Source: Pteria penguin (Eukaryota; Mollusca; Bivalvia; Pterioida; Pteriidae). From it: a stretch of 64,000 nt of DNA. The position numbers and the translations under genes were made by a program. Location of the stretch: contig CM068582.1 in NCBI GenBank assembly GCA_035048485.1, forward strand, positions 37,281,596 to 37,345,595. The letters are read 5' to 3'. Below are positions 24,994 to 36,337 of this stretch, piece by piece. Position 1 is the stretch's first letter. Each line of letters opens with the position of its first letter. The notes beneath the pieces were generated by a model. It ran no database searches. It had not been told where the DNA came from and was given only the letters and a program-made list of their open reading frames with translations.

Positions 24994-25703
24994 CAGTCAA
25001 TACTGTTATAGCGACCACTTGTATTAAACGTCCCTCTGCTGTATACGACCAGTCTGATATTCCCCAACGGGTTTTGCGATAAAAATCATCTGTATTAAGA
25101 GGGCATCTGTCTAACGAGACCAGCGGACACCTTACACGCTACTTATGGAATTAATTAATCTGTATTAAGCGACCAATTAAGGTCTTCGAGATGGTCATTT
25201 AAAACAACTTGAGTTCGTACTGGAAACATGCCCCCGGCGTATAATTGCCGTAATTGTTTTCAAAACACAAGCGCTTGAAAGAAAGTTACTGATATGAGTT
25301 CATACCAAACATTATAGTCATCAGTTAATATTCAAAACTTAAAATGGCTTCGAAATGGAAGGTTTTGACTTTAGAGGAACGTGTAAGTGTATTAAAACTT
25401 ATAGAACAAGGAAAAAGTGCACGGGATGTGGCATTAGAATATGGTCTAGGAAAAACTGTGAACGGGCCGTTGATACAACAAAGAGCTCTAGACTTTGCCA
25501 AAGATTTAGGCAACGACACGTTTAAAGCATCAAATGGGTGGCTAATTTCCTTTCTAAAAAGACACAATATTGTACTGGGATTACATACTACATGTATTTT
25601 GTATTTTATGATTGTTTTTGCCAATTTCTATTTAGCGACCATCTGTCTTAAGCGACCATTTTAGATTTTCCCTTGGACTGGTCGCTTAATACAGTATTGA
25701 CTG
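24994..25703 (+). mobile_element. 710-bp internally deleted pogo/Tigger-like element
   Basis: Ends CAGTCAATACTG and CAGTATTGACTG are exact complements, followed inward by GCGACCA-type subterminal motifs present in both orientations. The interior holds the transposase N-terminal fragment described separately. A TA target duplication is only partly visible (TA on the right, CA on the left). It lies immediately upstream of TTI1. Confidence 0.8.
25344..25664 (+). pseudogene. pogo/CENP-B-type HTH fragment of a deleted transposase
   Basis: The 106-residue frame starts MASKWKVLTLEERVSVLKLI, a psq/CENP-B N-terminal helix-turn-helix. About residue 48 it joins abruptly to a second DNA-binding segment, RALDFAKDLG, then GWLISFLKRHNI, typical of the CENP-B-type HTH. 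The intervening part and the whole DDE catalytic domain are missing, and the remaining C terminus is translated terminal repeat. It cannot be catalytic, but could bind element ends if expressed. Confidence 0.7.
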
Positions 25704-27390
25704 TACTGTAAAATATCTGCTGTGATGTAACAAAGCAAGGACTATCTTAACAAGCATTATGGGAGTATCACTGAATCATAAAAACACTCAGTAAATGCAA
25801 TAAGGGGGCTATACAATAAAGGAACTTAAACTCTACTACATTAAGAAGACCATCCATGAAATAAGTCACTCTTGATCTCTAACTTACCATAACCAACAAT
25901 AACAAAGCAACATCCCAAGTTTCATTCAAACACCTAAATGTAACATAGTTTCAAGACATGCCCAAAATTTTGGACTATGCTATAAGTGAACAATGACGCA
26001 ATTCCTATTTTCATGAATAATAAGCATAAATGGATTGGCCACACCGATTCAGTGCATTATGGCATCAAACAGAGCAAATTTCCAGCATATCTGAACATTA
26101 ATCAAGTAGCCAGTAATAATAATTCATTCTTGAATGGTCAATTGAAGGCAAAACAAAGATTTAAGCCAGTGTTAAAATTGCTAGTTAATTTATAAGCATT
26201 CTGAATCATTACCATGTATCATATGCCATTGCCTTTGTATTGTATTGTATGTCATTGTATCTTGTGAGCAAAAACAAAAATGAATGATTCAGATTATTAT
26301 TGCATATTAATTCAAAATAAGAGCTACATTTTGCATTTAAGTTTATCAAAGAAGAGCCCCAATTGGGCCTTTAATGCTCACATGGGCACTGAGCACATCC
26401 CCCTTTTTTAATCTTAAAACTTATTGGGTTCTTGAGTACTTCAATATTGACAAGATTCATTAAAATCCCTTCATCTGTTCATGCAGTGGTTCTGAACATT
26501 ATTCAAGTAGCCAGTAATAATAATTTTGAAATGTGACAGTTAATAGATCAAAGGATGATCGATGGATGGATGCATTGAATTGCTCTGACTATAACTTTGT
26601 TATCTTTTCGCTTAGATGAGCTTTAAAAGTTAGAAAAACTTCTTTCTGGTGGAGTGAATGATTGACAGATGGACAGTAAAGAAACATAGAGTCCCAACTA
26701 CAACATCTAGTAAGAACTTAAAACAAATCTATTCTCCAGTAAAAATAAAATAATGTAGTGGATTATCCACTGATCAACCAAAATATCAATGAGTCAGTTT
26801 GATTCCACAAGGGTCCAGTGCGTGCATGGATGCGTGTGTGTATATATAAAAGACACACACACACGGATCCAGGCACGCGCCCTGTGTTTGATTCAATTTA
26901 CATGTAATAATATTGCACTACAGTCAGCTGACAGTAGTGAATAAATCTAGCAGTACTAGCACGTGCATGTGAAATTACATTGATAATTTTTGATGGCAAA
27001 GCATATCCTACAGCTACATACTTAACTGAATGGACAAAGTATTGACAGCATTTAACAGTATATTCTGTGTATATTTACCTTTAGTTGAGTTTATAATCTT
27101 AAAACAAACTTCGAAATAATATTCCTACTTTCTCTTTCATTTCTTCTTCCGATCCCGATTTAAAAATACATAGCCTATTGTATGAAGCCCGATTAGCCTT
27201 CCTAAAGATAAATCTTTAAACTAAAATACTATTTAGATCTATAATCTATTTTTGTCCCAATCTATTTTCCTTAGGTTGTATAAATTTCTACATTTCATAA
27301 TGGAAGAAGTCAGAGTAATATCGCACAATACTGTAGGCCTATACATATAAATGTAACATATACTGGGTGTGACAACAAGAGTGCAATATG
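25704..27390. other. Intergenic, no gene seen
   Basis: This contains an old dispersed block starting near AGAGCCCCAATTGGGCCTTT (26353) with duplicated ATTCAAGTAGCCAGTAATAA phrases at 26099 and 26501, and an imperfect hairpin GTGCGTGCATGGATGCGTGT with its complement at 26820-26885 around (TA)n. No convincing coding exon. Confidence 0.4.
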
Positions 27391-27578
27391 TACAGGTGCA
27401 TGTTAAAAACTGGTAAAACTGCCTAATGATGTCATTATCCTGGTCTGCAAGCCAGCACCTCCTGTCTGAACAGGGCCAGGGAGGTACTACCCACTGCTCT
27501 CTGTGGAAAACTGTTCCAGATCCTGGTACCATCAGGGAAAAAGAGGTCCATGCGTTGGTACCATGAATCTGTGTATGT

Positions 27579-27656
27579 CACAATCTAATTAAAATTCGAT
27601 CTTTATTTTGCCCGCAGTACGGGAGCAAAATAAAGATCGAATTTAATTAGATTGTG
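27579..27656. mobile_element. 78-bp perfect hairpin inserted in the LINE
   Basis: The left arm CACAATCTAATTAAAATTCG continues to TTTTGC and is matched by GCAAAATAAAGATCGAATTT running to GATTGTG. The loop CCCGCAGTACGGG pairs again. GTGTATGTCAC occurs at 27571-27581 and 27654-27664, overlapping the arm ends, so the true target duplication may be 5 to 11 bp. The insertion splits the C-terminal coding part of the LINE. Confidence 0.85.
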
Positions 27657-28451
27657 TATGTCACTGCCTCTGGATGCAGATGTCGTTAGATGTAGCACTT
27701 TTGGTGGAACTGCTACTAAGCCATGAACGACCCTGTACATCATCACTGCCTTGCATCTGGCTCGTCCTTCCTCCAAAGATGATCATGGAGAGTATCTAGC
27801 ATTGAAGTTACACTTCTGGTTTGTGAGTAAATGTCATCACATATTGAGCCGATCGTCGTTACACTGCTTCCAAATTCTGGATGTTCTGATCTGATATTCG
27901 GATCCCAAACTGTACTGACATAAATACTTCACTTAAGATCTTGCTAGAGTGTTGTAGCATGTGGCCTTGGTGCTCCGTGGGCAGTGCTGTAGGTTGCATT
28001 GTATAAAAGCTCTGGTGGAGTTGGCCTTCTTCGTAACATTTGGCGTCGATGTGTTTATTCCATCGGTGGCTCTTATGGATGGTAACATTGAGATATCTGG
28101 CGGAGTCCACTACTTCCAGGTTGTGGCCTCGGATGTAGTAGGTGCTGACCGTTGGTCTGCGTTTGTCGGTTAGTCGCAGTAGCTGGTATTTGCTGGGGTG
28201 TTACTCCATCTGCCAGTCTGCTTTCCACTCTATCAAGCTATCTAGGTCCTCTTGTAGTTTGATGATGTCACTGCTGGACTGGATCTCACGGTACAGGACA
28301 CAATCATCGATCAAGACTCGAACGCTGGAGTGATGTACTTGTACGTATCCGGTAGATAGTTGATGAAGAGGAGAAACATCAGCGGTCTGAGTACGCTGCC
28401 TTGAGGCACTCCTGATTGGATGGGTGCATTACTGGAGCTCTTCCCATCAAC

Positions 28452-28844
28452 TTAGACTCGCTGGTTTCTATCACTCAGGAAGTCCGAAACCCACTGCAGT
28501 GTAGACCCCCGGACTCCATAGTAGTGTGCCTTATAGAGATGCCTCTCATGGGGAACATTATCAAATGCTTTGGAGAAATCCAAAAGAATACGGTCAGTCT
28601 GTTCTCCGTGGTCCATACTTTTCGCCAGACCTTGGACTGTCAGGATGAGCTGGGACTTGCATGATCTGTTCTTCCGGAATCCATGTTGTACGTCAGTGAG
28701 TATTCCGTACTCGTCAAGAGGTTTCGAGATACTTCTACATATAATATGCTCTAAGATCTTACAGGTGACAACAGTGAGCGAAACAGGGCGGTAGTTGGCA
28801 ACTTTTGACTTCTCCCCTTTCCCGAAGATCGTACGACGTTGCAT
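28452..28844 (-). pseudogene. Reverse transcriptase core fragment of the LINE
   Basis: The open stretch carries RT motifs 1-4: KGEKSKVANYRPVSLTVVTC, GILTDVQHGFRKNRSCKSQ and DRILLDFSKAFDNVPHERHL, ending WVSDFLSDRNQRV before a stop. The catalytic aspartate of the first block (LLDFSKAFD) is intact. The second catalytic block further downstream is altered to LIDD. It is the best preserved piece of a dead element. Confidence 0.85.
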
Positions 28845-29512
28845 GGCTTCTTTCTAATACGGTGGCGTATGCCTTTGTGAGATGGATGTTTGAAAGAAAG
28901 TTGTGGAAGTAAGAGCTAGATGGACTGATTGCTCTTTCAGAAGACGAGTTGGAATTTCGTCGGGTCCTCCTGCCTTGTGGATGGTAAGGTTGTGTAGTAG
29001 TGTATGGACCCCATTCTCTGTTACTGTGATGGTGTCCGTGTCTGGATAAGAGCATGACCCTTTGCGTGGGATGGTATTCACGTCCTCGTTGCTGTTGAAG
29101 ACTGAAGAGAACCGTCGATTCAAGATGTTTGCCTTTGATTGGCTGTCTGAGTATGCGAGGCCTTCTGTGTCCTTGAGAGGTGATACCCCTGACGACTCGC
29201 GACGTCCCCAGAATCCTTTCGGGTTACTCGTAAGGTCTGGACTGATCATGTTCTTCTTGTAATTCCTTTTGAGTTGATGGTACCGATTGATGTCTGCTCT
29301 GCATTTGGTCTTCTTCGCTTTCACATTACTCCTCTTGATAGCTGTTTTACTTCTCTCGTAATCCATGCTTGGTGGAATCTAGTTGACGATAGTTTAGTCG
29401 TAATTCATCAGTTTACAGAAACTGCCCCTTCCGTAATTCCCGTATATTGAGAAGCGCATCAATGGTTTATTTCACTACTTCACCGATAAGTAAACTTCTT
29501 ATGATCAGTAGA

Positions 29513-30342
29513 TATTAACACTTCTAATAATGTATACAGTGAAAGATGTTACAATGAAGCAATAGGTGTTAACACCTCTAATGAAGTATACAGCGATAGA
29601 CGTTACAATGAAGCAATAGATGTGAACACTTGTAATGAAGTATACAGCGACAGACGTTACAATGTAGCAATAGATGTGAACACTTCTAACGAAGTATACA
29701 GCGACAGACGTTACAATGTAGCAATAGGTGTTAACACTTCTAATGAAGTATACAGCGACAGACGTTACAATGTAGCAATAGGTGTTAACACTTCTAAAGA
29801 AGTATACAGCGACAGATGTTACAATATAGCAATAGGTGTTAATACTTCTAACGAAATATACAGCGACAAATGTTACAATGTAGCAATAGATGTGAACACT
29901 TGTAATGAAGTATACAGCGACAGATGTTACAATGAAGCAATAGATGTTAATACTTCTAATGAAGTATACAGCGACAGTCGTTACAATGCAGCCATAGATG
30001 TTAATATTTTAATGAAGTATACAGCGACAGATGCTGCAATGAAGCAATAGATGTTAACACTACTAATGAAGAATACAGCGACTGATGTTGCAATGAAACA
30101 ATACATTGTAGGTGTTAACAGTGACAGGCGTAATGTAGCAATAGATGTGAACACATTCAATGTAGCAATAGATGTGAACTCTTGTAATAAAGTATACAGC
30201 CACAAATGTTGCAATGAAGCAATAGACGTTAACACTTCTAACGAAGTATACAGCGACAGATGTTGCAATGAAGCAACAGACTTTAACACTTCTAACGAAG
30301 TATACAGCGACAGATGTTGCAATGCAGCAATAGATATTAACT
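29513..30342 (+). repeat. 54-bp minisatellite, about 15 copies, open in one frame
   Basis: The unit is AACACTTCTAATGAAGTATA followed by CAGCGACAGACGTTACAATG and TAGCAATAGGTGTT. Because 54 is divisible by three, the array reads as an uninterrupted 18-residue peptide repeat (NVAIGVNTSNEVYSDRRY) from 29622 to 30050. A later frame continues to about 30340. No signal peptide, start context or flanking exon supports a gene. Confidence 0.9.
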
Positions 30343-31585
30343 CATCCAGGTTACTTTGTCTCATGTTGGGATTTCATTTCATTACCTCAGCTTTGGATAT
30401 CAAAAGGAGTCTTATTTTTTTTCTTAATTCATTGCACAGTATTCATAGAATGTTATTTTTATGTAACCTAATGTTTATTTGGTATGTTGAGGGGATTGTA
30501 CACGCGCCATTTAAATTTGCGATGAAAATGGGGTGCTCGAAGTTTAAATCTATCCTGCTTTGATGCCTGTCAATCAATTTTTGCACACCAGTTTCTATAC
30601 CCCAATATATTTTATTCACCAAATTTTCAAAAATAATGAATCTATTGAATTGAAAAGTGAGCAGTTTGTAAATTGTGCACTGAACTGCACAGCTGCAGCT
30701 TTGTGCATACAAGAAATTTTGTTATGATCTATCTAAATCGTTAGTTTGATTATACGTCTATAAACGATTGTCGTTGGATTTTTCAAATTCTTAATCGAAC
30801 ACTCACAAATTAGAATTTTATAAGCCAGGGATCATCGAATATTCGTGTATAAATATGGACGCCTCTGTCCATGTGCTAACATAAGGGGCGGACCGCGGTA
30901 TAAACAGTAATCATCACGACACACGAAAATAGCAAATTAAATTTTCTATGTATATTTTACTTCTTATGTCGAAAGGATGTACGTTTAGTAAATAAAAGAA
31001 ATCAATTTCCTTTTGATTCATATTGCAGAAAAAATTTTATGAATATGTTCAATCCCTTCACTTACGTACATTCAATTCTATGAACATGCAAAATCAATTT
31101 GTCGAATTGACAAGAATTGCCTTAAGTGTTATTTGTCATTATATTCAAATTCTGATCATATTCTGATGTTTTGAGTTGCGTAACTTTCTTATACGACGTA
31201 ATGACGATCGTCTGTGTGTTTGTGGTATTAATAGCGGGTATCACTGGCCAAACAGGAGACGCTAAGTCTGCATATATCATGGCTTGAGAAAGTTGTATTG
31301 CATAATACTATGTATATGTGTGTGTGTGGGTGGGTGTGGGTGTGGATGTGTATCTATTATTTTCTCACCAAGACATTGTTTCTATAGAGGTAAACATCTT
31401 ATATACAATTTAACATCCAAAAGAGTGGGGTCCACCTCAATGAATTTTTCGGGAGGGTATGTTTCCATCCATACTTTGTGTATAAAATAACTATTTTACA
31501 TTGAAAAATAAACAAGAATAAGTGCTTATCCAGTAAATACCGATAAACTAAACAACACAGAATGTCACGTTACGCTTATATTTAC
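30343..31585. other. Intergenic, no gene seen
   Basis: Unique AT-rich sequence with a short GTGTGG-type run at 31316-31350. No splice-bounded coding segment and no recognisable element. Confidence 0.4.
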
Positions 31586-33155
31586 AGGACGACCATTTGA
31601 TTCTCAGAAGGGGGGGGGGGCAAATTTGCTCAAGCCAGATTATTTATTTTCAGATCTTTGAAGGATAGAATATTTATTTCCTTAATATCCTGGGACAGAT
31701 TATTTATTTTCTTGACTTTTTGTCGCCAATAAATACTTGTTAGAATTGCATTGTAATATATGTCTTTAAGGAAACACATGCTAATATAAAGTAAACTCAA
31801 CAAATCATATGCAAACACTAATTTAATTGCATACGTATTTATACTAGTAGTTTCTATAGTGAAGTGCATAGTCTCTCTCAGTCTCTGGTATCCAGGGGGA
31901 GAATTTCCTTTAACACTATAGAAGGATGTGTGAGGAAGTGTTGCTGTTTTGGCTCCCTGTCCGAATAATTATCGTTTTTGACTTACTTTGAACCATGGTA
32001 TTTTAATGCAAAAAAGAAAAAAATAATAAAATAAAAAACAAAACCCATTTCATAAATATTTTTGATATATTTGATATATTGATTTTTCACATTTGTAACT
32101 TTGTTTTCACTACTCCTAGATTAACTTTGAGAAAGCTTGGTAGGTATTAAGCAAAAACATTCCTCATGTACAATTTTACATGTTTTAAAAGTTTTAAAGA
32201 CACTAAAGACTTATGGACATCTACAATCATTGTTCAATATTATTGTGCAACGTTTTCGATGTCTAAGGTGAACAATATAGGCCCATTTGAGACTCTTCTT
32301 ACTTTTGTTATCATGTATGTTAAGTGAAGATACACACTTTTGTTGGGTTTTACTTTTGTTCTCATTGTAAAGTTATATGTTTGTGTTTATTTTACATTTG
32401 AATAAATATGTTAAAATCATTTGACGAATGTTCTGTTGCACCGATTTGAATGAAACTTAAAAAGAATGAAACACTGTCAACAAGTATGGCCACCGTAAAT
32501 TTTGAAATGCACATGATTTAAATTAAACATCAACTTTGCATATATGCTCAGGTAAGAGATGGGACAAATTCAATTAAGACTCGTTTTAACGATAAAATAT
32601 CGGTGTGTCTAACATATAAATGAGGGGCAGACAACACAAGGGGAAGTTGGGGAAAAGGATTGGAAATTGGTGACTAGGGGATGCGAATGACACTATTCCA
32701 AACGGAAATCTGAAGAGAAAATCTCGCAGAAAGCAGATAGTAAAGCCCTTGTCCCCTTTCTGTCCCTCAAAATGGACATGCATTTATATTTTTAAAAAAG
32801 CAACAATTCTATTAAGTTTTGTTGAACATATTGAATAGCATAATTTGTCAAGTGCTATAAATTCCGCTGAAAATGAGTTATACACTTAAACTACTACACA
32901 TTATAGTATTGGGAAGAAACTAGCGAGCGAAGCGAGCCGAAAAAAAATCAACATCTTTTCTATAGAATATTCAGCCTTATGTTTGCATGATCTGGTATAT
33001 GCTAGTAGCCAGAATATTTATTTATATTTATATATATTTATCCTTTCAGTCAAAGCCAGATTTTTTTATTTCCAGCATTTTCAGGGTCGGAATATTTATT
33101 TCCAAAAAGTGCCAGGACCACCCCCCCCCCCCTCTCAGAATCAAATGGTCGTCCT
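31586..33155. mobile_element. 1.57-kb DNA element with G/C-run inverted ends
   Basis: The left end AGGACGACCATTTGATTCTC followed by AGAAG and a long G run is mirrored by the right end: a long C run, then CTCTCAGAATCAAATGGTCG and TCCT. Inside each end lie similar AATATTTATTTCC phrases. No transposase is visible and no clear target duplication was found, so the exact edges are uncertain by a few bases. Confidence 0.7.
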
Positions 33156-34999
33156 CTTACTTCTTCCCCGCAAATATCTCTTGTCTTATCATTGTAAAGC
33201 TATTTTTGTTTTCATCACATTCGTTGCGTAGATTGACCAGGACACTGCCCTTAACTGTTGGCCCAGTTTTTACTACTCCTACACGATGTCTGGGGCATGA
33301 CGTGCAAGCTCATTTCACTGTTGTCGTGTTGTAATGAGATAATAATTTCAGTCAGAAATCCTCATCATATTATCAGATATTTGAAGCCTGGGATTTATAT
33401 CCAATATTTATTTGTAAATTTAATGTATTTCATGAATATGTATTAACTCCTCGCTTTTTCAGTTTAATTTACTTTTTGGACATGACTAATAAAGCATGGA
33501 ATAGACAAAAGCTATGCATGCGAAAATAGCATAATTATACTTCAATCTGTCATTACAGTTATTGCTTCCTGCAATATGACTAAATATGATACTGGAATTG
33601 ACTTAAATATATCCGCTGAAGCATTGGTTGTGAAAAATCTGAAGGAAGTGCATTTTCTTTTCTTTTTTAAATTCGTTTCTTGTAAATGAACAGGATACAA
33701 TTGAAGACTAAAAATAATATATATTTATGGTTATATATTTAATTTCATTCAGGATGTATAATCCCTGTCCCTCCACTATTCAAGGCGCAGTTACGCCGTT
33801 GTATAAAGTACTTTTTATATTTTCATTTGAATATGAAGATCTAATACTTGTAGTTTTGAAGATATAGACCGTCTGTTTTGTTAGATACACTCAGATTCAA
33901 TATCAAACTTTTCCATTGAAAGGAATATAAATCTCTTCACAGGAAGGCTTGTCCAATATGTAAAATCCTTTTTACTTGAACAGTTTGAAGCAAAATCGGA
34001 GTTGGGAAAGCGTTACTTGAATTCATAATCACAAACGACAAACAAACCATGTTTGTACATTGACATTATTGCCAGAAAGAACCGATAACGTAATACTATA
34101 AGTGTGTCTGTATAAGTCTGTTGATTGTTTAAAATTTTACATCGTTTTCCTCAGATTTCATTCATATCGCTACTTTGAAACAGGAGGTAACAAACCCCTT
34201 AAACACAATGGCATAATCCGGGTATCGAACCCTGATCGTCTGCACCACGATTGAAGTAAATTACCAAGTGTGTGCCTTCCATCTGTGGAGGATTTCTTGA
34301 GTTTTGTAATATATCAACAAGAACTTCACTTTAAAAGTCTTGTTGGAATGGTCATATCACATTAGTATGAATGAAAGAATGAGGAAGGGTAAAACTAGGA
34401 ATAGAAAACAATAACAGCTTTATATTATCCGGAAGCTGATTACCGCAACCATCCCCCATCTCGAGATGTCAGTCGCCTTGATGGTCTTTGATTGCTATAG
34501 TTAAATTTAATAATGAACTAACGGAGTCGAACGTAGACCAAAATGACCCTCTTTTAGTTCAATCACCGATTTTCCATCAATTTTATGTGTCAACAGCATT
34601 GTATCGACATTTTAGGTTTTGAAGTTAGAAGTTTACTTAGTGAAATAAGATAATATAACTATATCAACTAAATGAGCCAGTTGAAGGCTTATGGCTCTAA
34701 CTTAATAATGTCTTAATCTTTAGATATCGATCAAATGGTATATTTCACTAAAGGCTAAATATAAAAGGACGAACTTCTTGACTTTCATGTGTCGTGGCGC
34801 GTTATTTGCTTGTTTTTATGCCACGTCAATAGTATTCCCTTCAATACACTGGTCTAGTACATGTTTTAATTTCCCAATTTTCAGAAATATGTCATAGGAC
34901 ACCACTATCCAACAAACCCGTATGACTTTTGGCCAACCCCCCCTTTTTTTTTTTTAATTTTCATCCACGAAATGGTTTGTGTTGTTTATTGATCAGAGG
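33156..34999. other. Intergenic, one decayed SINE
   Basis: A degenerate copy of the SINE at 3822 lies at about 34140-34255, recognisable by CAGGAGGTAACAAACC and CTTAAACACAATGGC, with a decayed B box ATCGAACCCTGATCG. The rest shows no coding or structural signal that I can support. Confidence 0.5.
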
Positions 35000-35122
35000 C
35001 TGAACTACGGAAGCCGATTGGGGACATTTTGTCTTAGGACTTCTGAATTATGACTAACGTCTTAGCACTTATGCATTATGACTTACGTGTTATGAAGTGT
35101 CTTATGAAACATTCGTAAAAGC

Positions 35123-35161
35123 ATGGCGGAAGGATCAGGAGGGAGTGAAGATGAAGTTTTG
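35123..35161 (+). CDS. Putative first exon in left inverted repeat
   Basis: ATG followed by 12 codons (MAEGSGGSEDEVL) ends in phase 0 at a strong donor, TTG/GTGAGT. The copy at 43917-43879 differs by one synonymous base. It would be the first exon of the integrase transcript if spliced to the acceptor TATTTTCAG at 36288-36296. That second exon stays open only about 20 codons in the joined frame before a stop, consistent with later decay. Confidence 0.5.
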
Positions 35162-35759
35162 GTGAGTAGATCTATTTTATTTGTTTTTCATTGTTCATTT
35201 GCTTCATTGTAAGTAGATCTATACTATAGTTTTACAAAGTTTAGTCAATCATGAAAATGTTAAATTAATATTAGTTTCTCTTTTAGTTTGATATACGTTT
35301 TTATCGAAAAGCATAACATTTTTTTAGCTGAAATTGTAGAATTGAAGCTCTACACGTGCCATCCCGGTCTTGTAATCCTGCGGGGTGTTGGTCTTTTTGG
35401 TCTGCAGATTAAATATTTCCAAATCTAACGTCAGAGTTACGTCCCCTCGTAACATTACCTTATTACGTATAACTGTTTTTGGAAAACATACAGTGTACAG
35501 AGAACACACTTATATATAAGATGAGGAAAGTAACGAAAATCAACCATTTCTGATACTTTCCTATTCGCGCATGGGGCCACAATTCAATACGTTGCCTAGA
35601 ATTGCACTTTTCATACACGGTTTGATCGGCACGATTCTACGCACGGCGAAAATTGAAGTGAATATCTTTATAATAAAATAAAATAAAATAATTAATTAAT
35701 ATTAATGTTTTCCCTGCTTTTTCATATAAAATGTGAATTTATAATTGTATTTTATTTCT

Positions 35760-36020
35760 ATTACATAAGTCAGAAAGCATAATACATAAGTCAGAAGGCA
35801 TTATACATAAGTCAGAAGATATAATACTTAAGTCAGAAGACATAATACATAAGTCAGAAGACATAATACATAAGTCAGAAGACATAATACATAAATCAGA
35901 AGACATAATACATAAGTCAGAAGACATAATACATAAGTCAGAAGACATAATACATAAGTCAGAAGACATAATACATAAGTCAGAAGACATAATACATAAA
36001 TCAGAAGACATGATACACAA
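35760..36020. repeat. 21-bp minisatellite inside the left inverted repeat, about 12 copies
   Basis: The unit is AGTCAGAAGACATAATACAT plus A. It reads open on the minus strand as a 7-residue repeat only because 21 is a multiple of three. Its complement recurs in the right inverted repeat, so the array predates the arrangement or is copied with the ends. Confidence 0.9.
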
Positions 36021-36337
36021 GTCACAACATAATTAAGAACATCACCAAAAGTACATTTTGGAAGAGTCTTGTCATGAGCCCGTCACTTTGCACTATTTGA
36101 ATGGAAATTAAAATTAGTTTTAATTAATGAAATTTATTGTGAAATACATTGTCATTGTGATCAATCGTTGTCAGTCGTCTGCCTTTATTGCCTGGTAAGC
36201 AAAAATTAAACGACAATGAACAGTTAAGTTCTTAATTATTGTCCAGTTTATCGTTGTACTCATGGAAAGTCATGGAATGTGTTTGTCTATTTTCAGATAA
36301 GTTTCACATATAAAATGGCTGCATTTATTCTGTTGAT

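Larger units (their letters stand above)
27400..29366 (-). mobile_element. 5'-truncated non-LTR retrotransposon (LINE), degenerate
   Basis: Reading right to left, the element encodes in order a linker with KGFWGRRESSGVSPL (29366-28854), then the reverse transcriptase: ANYRPVSLT, HGFRKNRSC, LLDFSKAFDNVPHERHLYK, SGVPQGSVLRPLMFLLFIN and an altered active site LIDD in place of YADD. After this come the thumb/C-terminal YLNVTIHKSHRWNKHI (28110-27859) and a tail near GTRIWNSF-type sequence at 27540. Frameshifts and stops break the ORF in several places. The endonuclease domain is absent. The layout suggests a Jockey/CR1-like clade, not resolved further. A hairpin is inserted at 27579-27656. Confidence 0.85.
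35006..36135 (+). repeat. Left terminal inverted repeat (about 1.1 kb)
   Basis: The first 155 bases match the complement of 43880-44034 almost without change, including ATGACTTACGTGTTATGAAG and the 39-base exon-like ORF. Similarity continues through TTTAGCTGAAATTGTAGAA, breaks by indel, and resumes with the TTTTCCCTG stretch near 35708, the 21-bp array and ATCACCAAAAGTACATTTTG, ending at about 36135. Confidence 0.8.

Noticed and set aside
29622..30050. 142-codon open frame as a real gene
   Set aside because: It is the 54-bp tandem repeat read in frame. No start context, splice sites or flanking exons support translation.
35739..36020. 93- and 65-codon minus-strand frames
   Set aside because: They are translations of the 21-bp array in the left inverted repeat (period divisible by three), repeated in complement in the right repeat.
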